Assembly: GCF_018998565.1 (NCBI RefSeq)
Contig: NZ_JAHNZO010000009.1
Coordinates: forward strand, 124,001-188,000
Source of the DNA: Paenibacillus oleatilyticus
GTDB taxonomy: Bacteria; Bacillota; Bacilli; Paenibacillales; NBRC-103111
Length of the DNA: 64,000 nucleotides
Direction of reading: 5' to 3'
Shown: positions 16,242-25,242 of the stretch, piece after piece
Numbering within the stretch: the stretch's first letter is position 1
Layout of the letters: every line of letters starts with the position of its first letter
Translations under genes and position numbers: made by a program
The notes under the pieces: generated by a model
Database searches by the model: none
Seen by the model: only the letters and a program-made list of their open reading frames with translations
What the model was told of the DNA's origin: nothing

Positions 16242-17139
16242 CATCGTCGGCTTGGTGGAGGAGCCGGCAGCGCAGGAACGCCGGACGCTGATCGTCACGC
16301 TGCCCGGACTTGGCCAGGCGATGAGCGAGAAAAATTATTTGTTTTCCAATCTGCGCAAAAGATTGGCCGCTTCCGGAGCATGGGTCGTGCAGTTTGATTA
16401 TCGCGGTCATGGGGATAGCGCCGGAGAACTCGGGCAAACGACCGTTTCGTCCATGGTCCGCGACACGCTCGAAGTGGTGGAGGAGGCAACCGCAGGGTAC
16501 CGGCCGGACACGATCTTCTTCGTCGGCAACGCGCTCGGGGCCATGGTTGCGCTGCGGTCCGCGCTCGCTTGGGAGGAACGCTCCGGCATAACGTGCCGGC
16601 CGGTGCTTCTGTCGCCGCCCGCGCTGCCGCTTCCGCGTTCCGGAGAGCTGCTGGACGCGGGCGCGCTGAATGCGCTGGCGCGGGAGGGGAGCGTGGACTC
16701 GCAACTGCTGGTACCGGGCTACGACTATTATACACTGAGCGATTTTGACATGGATCAAGTCGGATATCTCGCCTCGCTCGGTGCGCATCTGCTGTACCTG
16801 CACGGTCAATGCATCGGCCGGGCGATGCTGGATGAGCTGGATGCGCTGAGCGAGGAAGATTTGCCGGGAGCCGGCCGTTCCGGTATCGCCGTCGTCTGCG
16901 GGGAACGCGATACCGAAGCGCTTGCGCAATGGAAGGCGGTTCCCGGAGCAGAGGTTCATCTGCTGGACGGAGTCGTTTATTACTTCCAGCATCCCGCTGC
17001 GATGGATCAGGCGATTGAGATCATCGCCGGCATTGTCCTCCGCGGGCAAGGGGAATGCTCGCATTCCTGCGCGGCTTGCCCGTGCGGGCGCGGCCGCATT
17101 AACCGAGCCGGATCAAACGGACCGGATCAAAGGAACTGA
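16207..17139 (+). CDS. Alpha/beta hydrolase, degenerate (no nucleophile)
   Basis: A 310-residue alpha/beta-hydrolase-fold protein with FDYRGHGDSAG typical of the family, but the nucleophile elbow reads GNALG instead of G-x-S-x-G and the usual C-terminal His motif is not clear (VVYYFQHP). ATG 16207 follows GGAGGG; GTG 16204 is also possible. It overlaps the active hydrolase gene. It may be a structural partner or a binding protein. Confidence 0.7.
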   Translation: MWKQVRFGRSRDIVGLVEEPAAQERRTLIVTLPGLGQAMSEKNYLFSNLRKRLAASGAWVVQFDYRGHGDSAGELGQTTVSSMVRDTLEVVEEATAGYRPDTIFFVGNALGAMVALRSALAWEERSGITCRPVLLSPPALPLPRSGELLDAGALNALAREGSVDSQLLVPGYDYYTLSDFDMDQVGYLASLGAHLLYLHGQCIGRAMLDELDALSEEDLPGAGRSGIAVVCGERDTEALAQWKAVPGAEVHLLDGVVYYFQHPAAMDQAIEIIAGIVLRGQGECSHSCAACPCGRGRINRAGSNGPDQRN

Positions 17140-17148
17140 GGTGAACTT

Positions 17149-18132
17149 ATGAGCGAGCCGCTTACGCTTGCCGGGTATATTCGGCAGCGACCCAAAGTCG
17201 ATTGGCGGTTTCCAGACGAATTCGGCCTGTGCGAACGCAATCTGGACTGCCGTCAATTGTGCATTTTGGAAATTATGAAGTGGCAGGGAGAGCGCAATCC
17301 GATCCCCGCCTTCTTGAATGCGTTCGATTGCCGGACCGATGGCCTACTGCTGAGGCGCAGCGAGCCGGTGCTGCAAAACGGCTGGTCTGCGATCCGCTTC
17401 CCGTCCCTCTCGACCGATCAACTGCGGCATTTGGTCCGTTCCGTCTATGACGCGGAGGGCTATTGTCTGATTTATTATAACGCCTTCGAGGTGCCGTTCT
17501 CCGCCTATTACCGCAAGCATGACGTCGTGCACTGGGCGCTGCTCATCGAGGATGACGGGACGCACGTGACCGTCATCGACGATACCGGCGATCCGGCTTA
17601 TTTCGAAGGTTATATCGGGCGCATTCCGAGTGATGTGTTCTTTCCCGCCCTTCAGTCCGCCGGGGGAAGCGGCGCTGCCATTGTCCGCCGGAACGATGCC
17701 GGAGCGGCCGCATCCATGGAGGTGCAGTTCGCGCGGCTGGCGCGCACTTCGGTGGAGCAGATGCTGCGGCAGGGAGGGCTGGACCGTCTGGCCGGCTTCG
17801 TCGCTGCGGTCGAAGCGCTGCCGGAAGACGAGCTTCGGGCGTCGCTCGATCAGCTGGAATTCGATATTCATTATTTCCGGCGGCTGCGAAAGCTGTGGGA
17901 AACGGCGGCGGGCAGCGGCGTCATTCCCAAGGTGTGCCTCGATTCCCGGTGGACCGGCCCGCTGACGGAAGCCTGCAACCAGTGGTCGTATGCGATGGGA
18001 GTTCTCATGAAATGGAAGCGCCAGCCGGAGAAGTCTTACGGGAGCAGGCTGACAGGGTATTTGCGTCAGGCGCTGGAAGCGGAACGACAGCTGTTCGACG
18101 GGCTGGAGCGCTTGCTGGAGGGACGGCCATGA
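17149..18132 (+). CDS. BtrH-like acyltransferase (C39-peptidase-like fold) 2
   Basis: A 327-residue protein with the same general plan as 8711-9769: an N-terminal Cys region LDCRQLC, a central strand HDVVHWALLIEDDG, then IDDTGD, and a helical C-terminal half. The first homologue has HDALVYGYDD at the matching place. It is predicted to transfer an ACP-bound acyl or aminoacyl group. The stop overlaps the aminopeptidase gene, supporting an acyl-protect/deprotect logic as in butirosin. Similarity to BtrH is by pattern only. Confidence 0.6.
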   Translation: MSEPLTLAGYIRQRPKVDWRFPDEFGLCERNLDCRQLCILEIMKWQGERNPIPAFLNAFDCRTDGLLLRRSEPVLQNGWSAIRFPSLSTDQLRHLVRSVYDAEGYCLIYYNAFEVPFSAYYRKHDVVHWALLIEDDGTHVTVIDDTGDPAYFEGYIGRIPSDVFFPALQSAGGSGAAIVRRNDAGAAASMEVQFARLARTSVEQMLRQGGLDRLAGFVAAVEALPEDELRASLDQLEFDIHYFRRLRKLWETAAGSGVIPKVCLDSRWTGPLTEACNQWSYAMGVLMKWKRQPEKSYGSRLTGYLRQALEAERQLFDGLERLLEGRP

Positions 18133-19250
18133 CCGATTCGGCAATGCAGCGGCTGGCCCGGCAGACAATGGCCCGCTCTCTCGGCCTCCGGGAAGGGGAA
18201 AGCGTCCTCATCGATGTCGTCGGACGCGCGGAAGCCTTGACGGAAGCGATGATTGAAGCGGCCTGCGAAGCGGGAGCGCGGCCGTATTTGAACGTGATGC
18301 CTGTACGGCACTTAAAAAGCCTGATTGGCGGGTGTACGGAGGAGCAGCTCGTCCAGTGGGCCGAGATGGACCGGGAGCGGCTTCGTACCATGAATGCGTA
18401 TGTCGGCATTCGCGCCGACGACAACATTTATGAAATGACCGACGTCCCGGAGGACCGCTACGACCGTTACGTGCGCGCTTACCTGCAGCCCAAGCAGATG
18501 GCGATGGCGCGGCTTGGACGGTGGGTGCTGCTGCGCAGTCCAACGGTTGGCATGGCGCAGCTCGCGGGAATGAGTCTGGACGCTTGCACCGGGCTGTATT
18601 ACCGGGCCTGCGGCTTGAATTACGAGCGGTTCGCCGAGCTGACGCAGCCGCTCTGCGAGCGGCTCAGCCGCACGGACCGGGTCCGCATCGTAGCGCCGGG
18701 AACCGATCTGGCCTTCTCGATCCGGGGCATGGGCCATATGGTTTGCGACGGGCGCTTCAATTTGCCGGACGGGGAACTGTTCACGGCTCCGCGCATCGAT
18801 TCGGCCGAAGGAATCATCACCTTCAATGTGCCCGCCTCGTACATGGGCATTGTCTATGAAAACGTAAGTCTTCGCTTCCGCCGAGGGGTGGTGACCGACG
18901 CTTCGTGCTCGGTTGCCGAACGGACCGGACGGCTGCAGGCGGTGCTGAAACTCGACGAAGGGGCATCGCGAATCGGCGAGTTCGGGATCGGATTGAATCC
19001 TCACATCGACCGGCCGATGAACAACGTGCTCTTTGACGAGAAAATGCGGGGCAGCCTGCACCTTGCTCTCGGCCAAGCGTACCCGATGGCGGACAATGGC
19101 AACGAATCTTCGGTGCATTGGGATTTGGTGCTTTCGCAAACGAAAGCGTCCGGGGGCGGCGCATTGTTTTTCGACGACGAACTGATCCGCAAGGACGGCC
19201 TGTTCCTTCCTCCGGATCTTCAGCCTCTGGATACGTGGCTGGGAGAGTGA
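18129..19250 (+). CDS. M29-family aminopeptidase
   Basis: A 373-residue metallopeptidase of the AmpS/AmpT type. The metal-site residues are all visible: Glu in DGELFTAP, Glu in GEFGIG, His in SLHLALGQAYP with the following Tyr, and HWD near the C terminus. These enzymes remove N-terminal amino acids using two metal ions. Inside this cluster it may remove a protecting aminoacyl group from the product, as BtrG does in butirosin or VinJ in vicenistatin; that is inference. It overlaps the BtrH-like gene by 4 bases. Confidence 0.82.
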   Translation: MTDSAMQRLARQTMARSLGLREGESVLIDVVGRAEALTEAMIEAACEAGARPYLNVMPVRHLKSLIGGCTEEQLVQWAEMDRERLRTMNAYVGIRADDNIYEMTDVPEDRYDRYVRAYLQPKQMAMARLGRWVLLRSPTVGMAQLAGMSLDACTGLYYRACGLNYERFAELTQPLCERLSRTDRVRIVAPGTDLAFSIRGMGHMVCDGRFNLPDGELFTAPRIDSAEGIITFNVPASYMGIVYENVSLRFRRGVVTDASCSVAERTGRLQAVLKLDEGASRIGEFGIGLNPHIDRPMNNVLFDEKMRGSLHLALGQAYPMADNGNESSVHWDLVLSQTKASGGGALFFDDELIRKDGLFLPPDLQPLDTWLGE

Positions 19251-19252
19251 CC

Positions 19253-20410
19253 ATGGCGCGCATCATTATTGTCAGCCAGTGGCTGCTTGGTCATCTCGTT
19301 CCCGCGCTTGGGCTGGGCACCGAGCTTCAAAGGCGCGGGCATTCGGTTTGTGTGCTGTCCGCGGACTCCTTCCGTCCGCTTATCGAGGAGGCGGGGCTTG
19401 AATTTCGCGAAATCCGACATGGCAAGTATCCGCAAAAGTTCGTCACCGAGACGCTGCTTGAAATGCAGGCCGTGCTGGAAGCCGTCGAGTTTGACCTTAT
19501 GATTTGCGATTCCGGGCTGTGCGCGCCGGCCTATATCGCCGAAAAACGCGGCGTGCCGTGGGTGAGCTACATGACGGCGGCGTTCTGGCCGGACCGTCTC
19601 ATGCCAGGCGTGCCGCATGTCAACGCGCGCATGCGGACCATGTTCGAGAAAGCGGCCAATGAAGCGAGGGCTTGCATCGGCTTGCCGCCGCTTGCGGATT
19701 TCGCGCGCACCCGGGGAGATTTGGCCGGGCTGTCGCCGGACGCGCATTTGATGATGATTTTGGGGGAGCTAAATCCGTTGCCGGACGAAGTTCCGCTGTC
19801 CTCGGTCTTTATCGGTCCGTGCTCCTACGGCCCTGATCCGGATGCCGGAACGCGTCCGGTAACGGCTCGCGGGCACGACGGACCGTGCATTGTCGTTTGC
19901 ACTACGTCTGCCGACCGGAGCGGCTACCGCGAGACGACCGAAGCGTACGTGGAAGCGGCGCTGCGGGCGTTTTCCGGGCGGCCCGGCCGTCTGCTTGTCT
20001 CCGGCCATGCTCCTTATGCCGGAGAGACGCCCCTTGCCGACAACGTGGAATGGGTGACGACCGTGCCGAATCACGACCTGCTGTTTCCGCAGGCCGATCT
20101 GATTATTACTCACGGAGGCTGCGGCACCTTGCAAAAAGCGATCCGCTACGGCGTCCCGCTCGTTATCGTTCCGCTCGGCCCGGACCATGCGTGGGCAGCC
20201 GCCCGCTGTACGGAGCTCGGAATAGCGGAGACGATCGAACCGGAGCGGATGAGCGCGGAGACGCTGGAAAAAGCCGTCTGCCGCTTGTTGGCCGGAGGCC
20301 GGGAAAAAGAGAACATTCGCAGGCTGTCCCCCAAAGTGGACGGCCGGGCATCCAACCGGCGGGGCGCGGATACGATTGAATCGCTGCTCGTTAACAAATC
20401 CTTGCGATGA
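19253..20410 (+). CDS. GT1-family glycosyltransferase
   Basis: A 385-residue UGT/MGT-type glycosyltransferase (GT-B fold). It shows an N-terminal IIVSQWLLGHLVP acceptor loop, the donor motif THGGCGTLQKAI, and PLVIVPLGPDHAWAA. It would attach a sugar from a nucleotide donor to a hydroxyl of the product, plausibly the phenol of a hydroxybenzoyl end. Cluster genes for making a special deoxysugar were not seen, so a common sugar donor is likely. It starts 2 bases after the aminopeptidase stop. Confidence 0.85.
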   Translation: MARIIIVSQWLLGHLVPALGLGTELQRRGHSVCVLSADSFRPLIEEAGLEFREIRHGKYPQKFVTETLLEMQAVLEAVEFDLMICDSGLCAPAYIAEKRGVPWVSYMTAAFWPDRLMPGVPHVNARMRTMFEKAANEARACIGLPPLADFARTRGDLAGLSPDAHLMMILGELNPLPDEVPLSSVFIGPCSYGPDPDAGTRPVTARGHDGPCIVVCTTSADRSGYRETTEAYVEAALRAFSGRPGRLLVSGHAPYAGETPLADNVEWVTTVPNHDLLFPQADLIITHGGCGTLQKAIRYGVPLVIVPLGPDHAWAAARCTELGIAETIEPERMSAETLEKAVCRLLAGGREKENIRRLSPKVDGRASNRRGADTIESLLVNKSLR

Positions 20411-20415
20411 GGTGA

Positions 20416-20652
20416 ATGGGAATGCTGCAAATCGATACCTTGCTTGATATCATTCGAACGATCAGCGGAAAGGAAAGGATTACGCCGGAATCTTCATTCG
20501 TGGAGCTGGAGATGGATTCCACGAATTTGGTCGAAGTGCTGATTGAGCTGGAAATGGTCATGAACGTCGATATATTAGACGCGAATCTGAACTTCTACGA
20601 AATGGAAAAAGTATCCGACGTCTACGATTACGTAGCGCGTCTGGGACAATAA
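20416..20652 (+). CDS. Acyl carrier protein 4
   Basis: A 78-residue carrier protein whose site reads LEMDSTNLVEV, with Thr in place of the usual Leu after the modified Ser. It lies between the glycosyltransferase and the pair 3 KASIII genes, 2 kb before the ATP-grasp ligase and decarboxylase. By analogy with BtrI it may be the carrier on which an amino acid is loaded and decarboxylated. Confidence 0.82.
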   Translation: MGMLQIDTLLDIIRTISGKERITPESSFVELEMDSTNLVEVLIELEMVMNVDILDANLNFYEMEKVSDVYDYVARLGQ

Positions 20653-20663
20653 AGGAAGCGCGC

Positions 20664-21632
20664 ATGGGGAACTCGATGGTTATCGGGGGGACGGCGGTTT
20701 ACGTGCCGGAGGAACGGCTGACGGTGGAGAGCTTGGCGGACCAAGGGCTTCTTTCGCAAAACGAAGCGGCGTCGCTGCTTGGCCGGGGCATGGCGTCGGT
20801 GCCCTGCGAGAAGTCGCTGCCGTCGCCGGACATGCTGGATTTGACGCTGCATGCGCTTTTGAACCGGTTTGAAGTGGACCCGGAGCGCGTCCGGTATGTC
20901 GTTATGCCCTATCTGTACTATTCGTTCCCGTACACCAAGGACGTTCTCGGAAGCTTGCGGCGCAAGTACGGCTTCCGGCAAGCGGTATGCTTTTCCTTGC
21001 GGGATCAGCTCTGCTCGGGCTACCTGATGGGAATGTACGCTGCAGGCAAGCTGCTGGAGGCTGCCGAAGACGAGGCTGCGGTCGTCCTGCTGACGGTGGA
21101 GAAGTGTCTGCTTCCCGGCCAACGCTACGGCGGCGGCGTTCTGATCACGGGCGATGCGTGCGCCGCTTCGCTGCTCGGCAAGCGTCTTGGCGGCGACCGC
21201 GTGCTTGCCGTCCGCAGCGTCACCGATATCCGCACGCTGCAGCAGGGCAAGCTGAAAAACCGGGCGGATGACGTGCCGAATTATTTTTATTTCGTCAATC
21301 TGGCCAAAATGATTCGCCGGACGCTGGCCGATGCCGGATTGGACTTCGGCGATCTCAAGGTCGCCATTCCGAACAATATTACGCAGGAGACGTGGCGGCA
21401 GCTGGCGGTGCTGCTCAAAATTTCGCCGGAGCTGTTCTACACGGAAGGGCCGTCGGTGTCGGGGCATTTGAACACGTGCGATCTGCCGGTCAATTATGCC
21501 CGGCTCGCGCTGGAGGGGAAGCTCCGTCCCGGCGATTACTACGCGATGATCAGTCTCGGCAATGGGGGGGTGATCGGCTGTGCGGTTTGTCAAAAAGGGA
21601 ACGATCCGCCTGTCTTGGCCCGCCGTCCATAA
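20664..21632 (+). CDS. KASIII-like acyltransferase, pair 3, intact
   Basis: A 322-residue FabH-like protein with the nucleophile Cys in RDQLCSGYLM, IPNNITQETW where FabH has HQAN, and SGHLNTCDL, which again keeps GH-x4-D. It is paralogous to the intact members of pairs 1 and 2. It follows ACP 4 by 11 bases and overlaps its degenerate partner by about 53 bases, so the pair must be made together. It may prime or offload the aminoacyl unit. Confidence 0.75.
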   Translation: MGNSMVIGGTAVYVPEERLTVESLADQGLLSQNEAASLLGRGMASVPCEKSLPSPDMLDLTLHALLNRFEVDPERVRYVVMPYLYYSFPYTKDVLGSLRRKYGFRQAVCFSLRDQLCSGYLMGMYAAGKLLEAAEDEAAVVLLTVEKCLLPGQRYGGGVLITGDACAASLLGKRLGGDRVLAVRSVTDIRTLQQGKLKNRADDVPNYFYFVNLAKMIRRTLADAGLDFGDLKVAIPNNITQETWRQLAVLLKISPELFYTEGPSVSGHLNTCDLPVNYARLALEGKLRPGDYYAMISLGNGGVIGCAVCQKGNDPPVLARRP

Positions 21633-22545
21633 CCGGTACGGACACGGACGGCCCCTGACTTCAATCGAACATCATCTGTACCGCGAAATAGCTGCGGCCT
21701 ACGGCCGTGGCGAGCAAGCAGCCCCGCAGACGGATCGTTTTGACCTGCAGGGCGGAAGCGGTCTTACGTTTTCGGGAGGCATTGCGCACCCGGATGGAAC
21801 CGGCAGCCAATCCGTCTTCTTCGACCGGGAGCCGTGCGAATATGCGCCCGAATTGTTTGCGCGGATTTCTGCCCGGGAGCAGCCGGACTATTTGGTCTGC
21901 TGCTACGAATCCTACCCGCTGACGGATAAGATCAATGCCGCCTTGTCCATGCAGAAGGCGCTGCAATTGAACAGCGCCTTGACTTTCTCTATCGCCGACG
22001 CCGGGCCACTCGGCTCGATTATGGCAGTCGACTGGGCGGAAGCGGTGCGCCGGTGCGTATGGGTCGCTTGCTTGGAGCAGGCGGCCGATCCGCAGGAGCC
22101 GGATTTCGCTTCCGCATATATCAGATCGGATGCCATCGCAGCTTTCCAGCTGTCCCCCCATGCGGGGGAGCTGCGGGTGGCCGCCTACGGCATTGTGCAG
22201 CGCGACGAGCTTCCCTCTGGCGGCTTGAGCGTATCGGAGCTGGCAGAGGACGCCTGCGAGCTGATCGACGATACGCTGCGGACGTGCGGCGTCGATGCGG
22301 CCGAGACGACGATTTTGACGCAGGCCGTGGCCCCCGGCTATGTCGACCGATTGCGCCGACGGTACGAACGCGTCCTTTGCGAGCTGGACAACCGGAACCT
22401 GGCGACGGCGGCCCCATATTACGGGCTCGCCTCGTTCCGTGCTTCCGGCGCGACCCGCTTTGCGCTGCTTCACATGGCCGAGCCTGCGAGGGGAGTCGGC
22501 TGCATTTTGGTTCAGCGGGTTCCTTCGGCAAGACTTCCGGGCTAG
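21580..22545 (+). CDS. Degenerate KASIII-like partner, pair 3
   Basis: A 321-residue protein in a third tandem KASIII-like pair. The nucleophile segment reads SIADAGPLGSIM with no Cys, and the GH-x4-D region is unrecognisable (NRNLATAAPYY). The start is uncertain: GTG 21580 is preceded by a G-rich site but overlaps the previous gene by 53 bases, and no ATG or TTG codon opens the frame after the upstream stop. Similarity to the other partners is weak at the N terminus. Confidence 0.65.
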   Translation: MRFVKKGTIRLSWPAVHNRYGHGRPLTSIEHHLYREIAAAYGRGEQAAPQTDRFDLQGGSGLTFSGGIAHPDGTGSQSVFFDREPCEYAPELFARISAREQPDYLVCCYESYPLTDKINAALSMQKALQLNSALTFSIADAGPLGSIMAVDWAEAVRRCVWVACLEQAADPQEPDFASAYIRSDAIAAFQLSPHAGELRVAAYGIVQRDELPSGGLSVSELAEDACELIDDTLRTCGVDAAETTILTQAVAPGYVDRLRRRYERVLCELDNRNLATAAPYYGLASFRASGATRFALLHMAEPARGVGCILVQRVPSARLPG

Positions 22546-22595
22546 CTGTCTTTATGCTGCGGATACAACGGTTACTCGAAAGGAGGAAACAAGCG

Positions 22596-23975
22596 ATGGA
22601 GACATTCCGGACGAAGCTTGCCCGCGCTTGCGGATGGGGGCCGGCCGGCGCAAGCTGGGCATGGCTCGGCAATTTTGAAGTGGAGCGCGATTGGAAGCGG
22701 GCTGATGTCCTAGGAATTCCGGGCCTGCCCGGACGCGCTTCGGAAGCGTTGAACAACAGCTTGTCGGAGCTTGCGCTGCTGCTCGCCGCTCCTGAAGACC
22801 TGGTGCTGTTGAAGCAGGCGCCGGACCCGGATTTTCTCGCTTATTTGGCAGAGCTGGGCTGGAAGACGCCGTCGTTCGTCGCGGCCGGCGGAGAAGAGGA
22901 GCTATCGCTTACACGTTCGCTGCTGGAAAACGCTTCGGCTCTCGAGACGATCCGCGCATGGACGAAGGCCTCGTCCGGCAGGCTAATGCCGCACGGCGTC
23001 TCGCCGCTGGAGGAAGAGCTGGTGCGGAAGTCTGGACTTCCGCTTGCCGCTCCGCTCTCTGCTGTCGCCCGGCGCGTCAACAGCAAGGTGTACTCGCGCC
23101 GGCTCTGCGCGCGCCTGGGCATTAGGCAGACGGAAGGCCGCATTGCGCTATCGCTGGACGAGCTGGAACGGGCGCTGCGCGAGCTTGCGCCCCTGCTGCT
23201 TCAGACGCCGCTCGTGCTCAAGGATGCGATGGGCGTGTCGGGCAAGGGCATCCTGCTGCTGGAGAACGAAGCCCGCTGCCGGCAAGTGCTCCGTATGCTC
23301 CGTCAAGCGGTGGACAAGCGGGGCTACGCCCGTGCGGAATTCATTGTCGAACAGTGGATTTCCAAAAGTGCCGATGTAAACTACCAGTTTTTGGTGGGGA
23401 AAAATGGACAAACGGAAATGCTCGGCGTGCTGACCGCCCTGGTGCGCGGAGGGGTTCATCAGGGACATCTGCATCCGCATACGCTGCCGCCGGAAGCGGA
23501 GCGCGAGCTGGCCGACACGGCAGCGAGTATCGGCCGGGAGCTGGCGTATGACGGGTATTACGGCGTCGTCGGCGTGGACGCGATGGTCGGGTCGGACGGA
23601 ACGCTCTACCCGTGCGTAGAAATCAACGCGAGATTAAATATGTCCACGTACCACACGCGCGTGCTGAGCGAGCACGTTCCCGAAGGCCGGTATGCGTTGA
23701 TCCGCGCCGTGCCGTTCACGAGCGTCGCGCCCTTTCCGTTTGCCGTCCTGCGCGATGCGCTGGGAGAGGCGTTTTATACCAGACGCGGCGGCCGGGGCAT
23801 CTTCGTCTGCGCGTTTGCGCCTGCCGGCATAAGCGGGGAGGCGGGCGGACAGGGCAGGCTGTACGCGGCGATGATTGGAGATTCCCGGGACGAATGTCTG
23901 CACTGGTACGAGCAATGTTGCAAGCGGCTTCAGACGATTGCGGGGGTACGGCTTTCCGGCCAGTCACTTCATTAG
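22596..23975 (+). CDS. ATP-grasp ligase (BtrJ/peptide-ligase type)
   Basis: A 459-residue ATP-grasp enzyme. ATG 22596 follows AAAGGAGG. The ATP loop is VLKDAMGVSGKGI, the grasp strand EFIVEQWI, and the metal-binding end GVVGVDAMVGSDGT followed by CVEINARLNMS. It ligates a carboxylate to an amine or thiol with ATP. Next to an ACP and a type III PLP decarboxylase, the best analogy is BtrJ, which loads glutamate on the ACP BtrI in butirosin biosynthesis. Peptide ligases such as PGM1 have a similar plan, so an amide-forming role is the main alternative. Confidence 0.75.
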   Translation: METFRTKLARACGWGPAGASWAWLGNFEVERDWKRADVLGIPGLPGRASEALNNSLSELALLLAAPEDLVLLKQAPDPDFLAYLAELGWKTPSFVAAGGEEELSLTRSLLENASALETIRAWTKASSGRLMPHGVSPLEEELVRKSGLPLAAPLSAVARRVNSKVYSRRLCARLGIRQTEGRIALSLDELERALRELAPLLLQTPLVLKDAMGVSGKGILLLENEARCRQVLRMLRQAVDKRGYARAEFIVEQWISKSADVNYQFLVGKNGQTEMLGVLTALVRGGVHQGHLHPHTLPPEAERELADTAASIGRELAYDGYYGVVGVDAMVGSDGTLYPCVEINARLNMSTYHTRVLSEHVPEGRYALIRAVPFTSVAPFPFAVLRDALGEAFYTRRGGRGIFVCAFAPAGISGEAGGQGRLYAAMIGDSRDECLHWYEQCCKRLQTIAGVRLSGQSLH

Positions 23976-23997
23976 AAAGATAAGGGGGAATGGGCAA

Positions 23998-25242
23998 ATG
24001 TTCGTATCTTCGGAGCGCGGCGATCGGCTCCGCGAATGTGCGGAGCGGTTCGGTACGCCGCTGTATGTCTACGATTTCGGCGTGATCCGGGAACGGCTGG
24101 ATGTGCTCCGCCGTCATCTCCATCCGTCGATATCGCTATTTTACTCGATTAAAGCGAACCCGAACACCACGGTTGTGCGGCATATTTACGAGGCCGGCGC
24201 GAATCTGGAGCTGTGCTCGCCGCTGGAGCTGGACATCGCCCTGACGGCGGGAGCCGATCCGCGCCGTATTCTGTACGTCGGTCCGGGGAAAACCGAAGCC
24301 GAGCTCAATCGTCTGCTGACGCTGGGCGTCCGGTACATCGTGGCCGAATCGCTTCAAGAGCTTGAACTGATGAACCGTCTTGCCGGGCGGAAAGGGGTAC
24401 GGGCCGACGTCGGGGTCCGCTTCAACCCGAAGATGGCGATCCATGGGGCTCGCCTGAAGATGGGCGGGGCCGCCCGCCAGTTCGGCATCGACGAGGAACA
24501 GGCTGCCGACGCCGTACGCCTCATCGAAGCGTCTCCATTTTTACGGTTGGCCGGTCTTCATGCGTATTACGGCACACGGATTTTGAGCGCCGAGACGGTG
24601 GCCGCCAATATGGCATACATTCTAGGCTTTGCCGAACGCACGATGGCCGAGCATGCGTTGGAGCTCGATTATATCGGGCTTGGCGGCGGCTTCGGCGTGT
24701 CATACTACGAAGGCGAAGCTCCGCTGGACCTGTCTGAGCTCAGCCGCAAATCGCACGGCCTCCTCGAATTGTTCGCCGGAAAGCATCCCGGTATCCGGCT
24801 GCTGATGGAAACGGGAAGGTATGTCGTCGCCGAGTCGGGCACGTATTTGACCCGCGTGTTGTATACGAAGCAGTCGCAGGGCAAATGGTTCGCCGTCACG
24901 GACGGCGGTACGAATCACCATGCGGCGGCCGGCGGCGCGGGAAGCTTGATGCGGCGCAACTTTCCGGTCCGGGCCTGGACGCGGGAATCTGGCGAGCTCC
25001 GGGAATACGCCATTGCCGGGCCGCTCTGTACCCCCGGCGACACACTTGGCGATCAGGTGACACTGCCGCCTTTGGAGCCGGGCGATTTGATTGGCATTTT
25101 GGCTTCGGGCGCGTACGGCTTGACGATGAGCCCGGTGCTTTTTCTAAGCCATGCGCTCCCCCGGGAAGTGCTTCTGCTGGACGAAAAGCCGCTTGTCGTG
25201 CGGGAGAAGTACGAGTATGCCGTCCCCGCGCTCCGTTCTTGA
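23998..25242 (+). CDS. Fold type III PLP decarboxylase (LysA/BtrK-like)
   Basis: A 414-residue decarboxylase. The PLP lysine is in FYSIKANPNTTVV, the phosphate loop is GLGGGFGVSYYEGE, and CTPGDTLGD is the cross-subunit Cys-x3-Asp motif. Families include diaminopimelate and ornithine decarboxylases and BtrK, which decarboxylates glutamyl-ACP. Because it sits 23 bases after the ATP-grasp gene, a BtrK-type reaction on an aminoacyl-ACP is favoured over lysine biosynthesis. ATG 23998 follows AAGGGGGA. Confidence 0.85.
   Translation: MFVSSERGDRLRECAERFGTPLYVYDFGVIRERLDVLRRHLHPSISLFYSIKANPNTTVVRHIYEAGANLELCSPLELDIALTAGADPRRILYVGPGKTEAELNRLLTLGVRYIVAESLQELELMNRLAGRKGVRADVGVRFNPKMAIHGARLKMGGAARQFGIDEEQAADAVRLIEASPFLRLAGLHAYYGTRILSAETVAANMAYILGFAERTMAEHALELDYIGLGGGFGVSYYEGEAPLDLSELSRKSHGLLELFAGKHPGIRLLMETGRYVVAESGTYLTRVLYTKQSQGKWFAVTDGGTNHHAAAGGAGSLMRRNFPVRAWTRESGELREYAIAGPLCTPGDTLGDQVTLPPLEPGDLIGILASGAYGLTMSPVLFLSHALPREVLLLDEKPLVVREKYEYAVPALRS

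Noticed and set aside
23998..25242. Housekeeping lysA
   Set aside because: Motifs would allow it, but the gene lies 23 bases after an ATP-grasp ligase inside an operon with ACP and KASIII genes; a pathway-specific BtrK-like role is more likely, though not proven.
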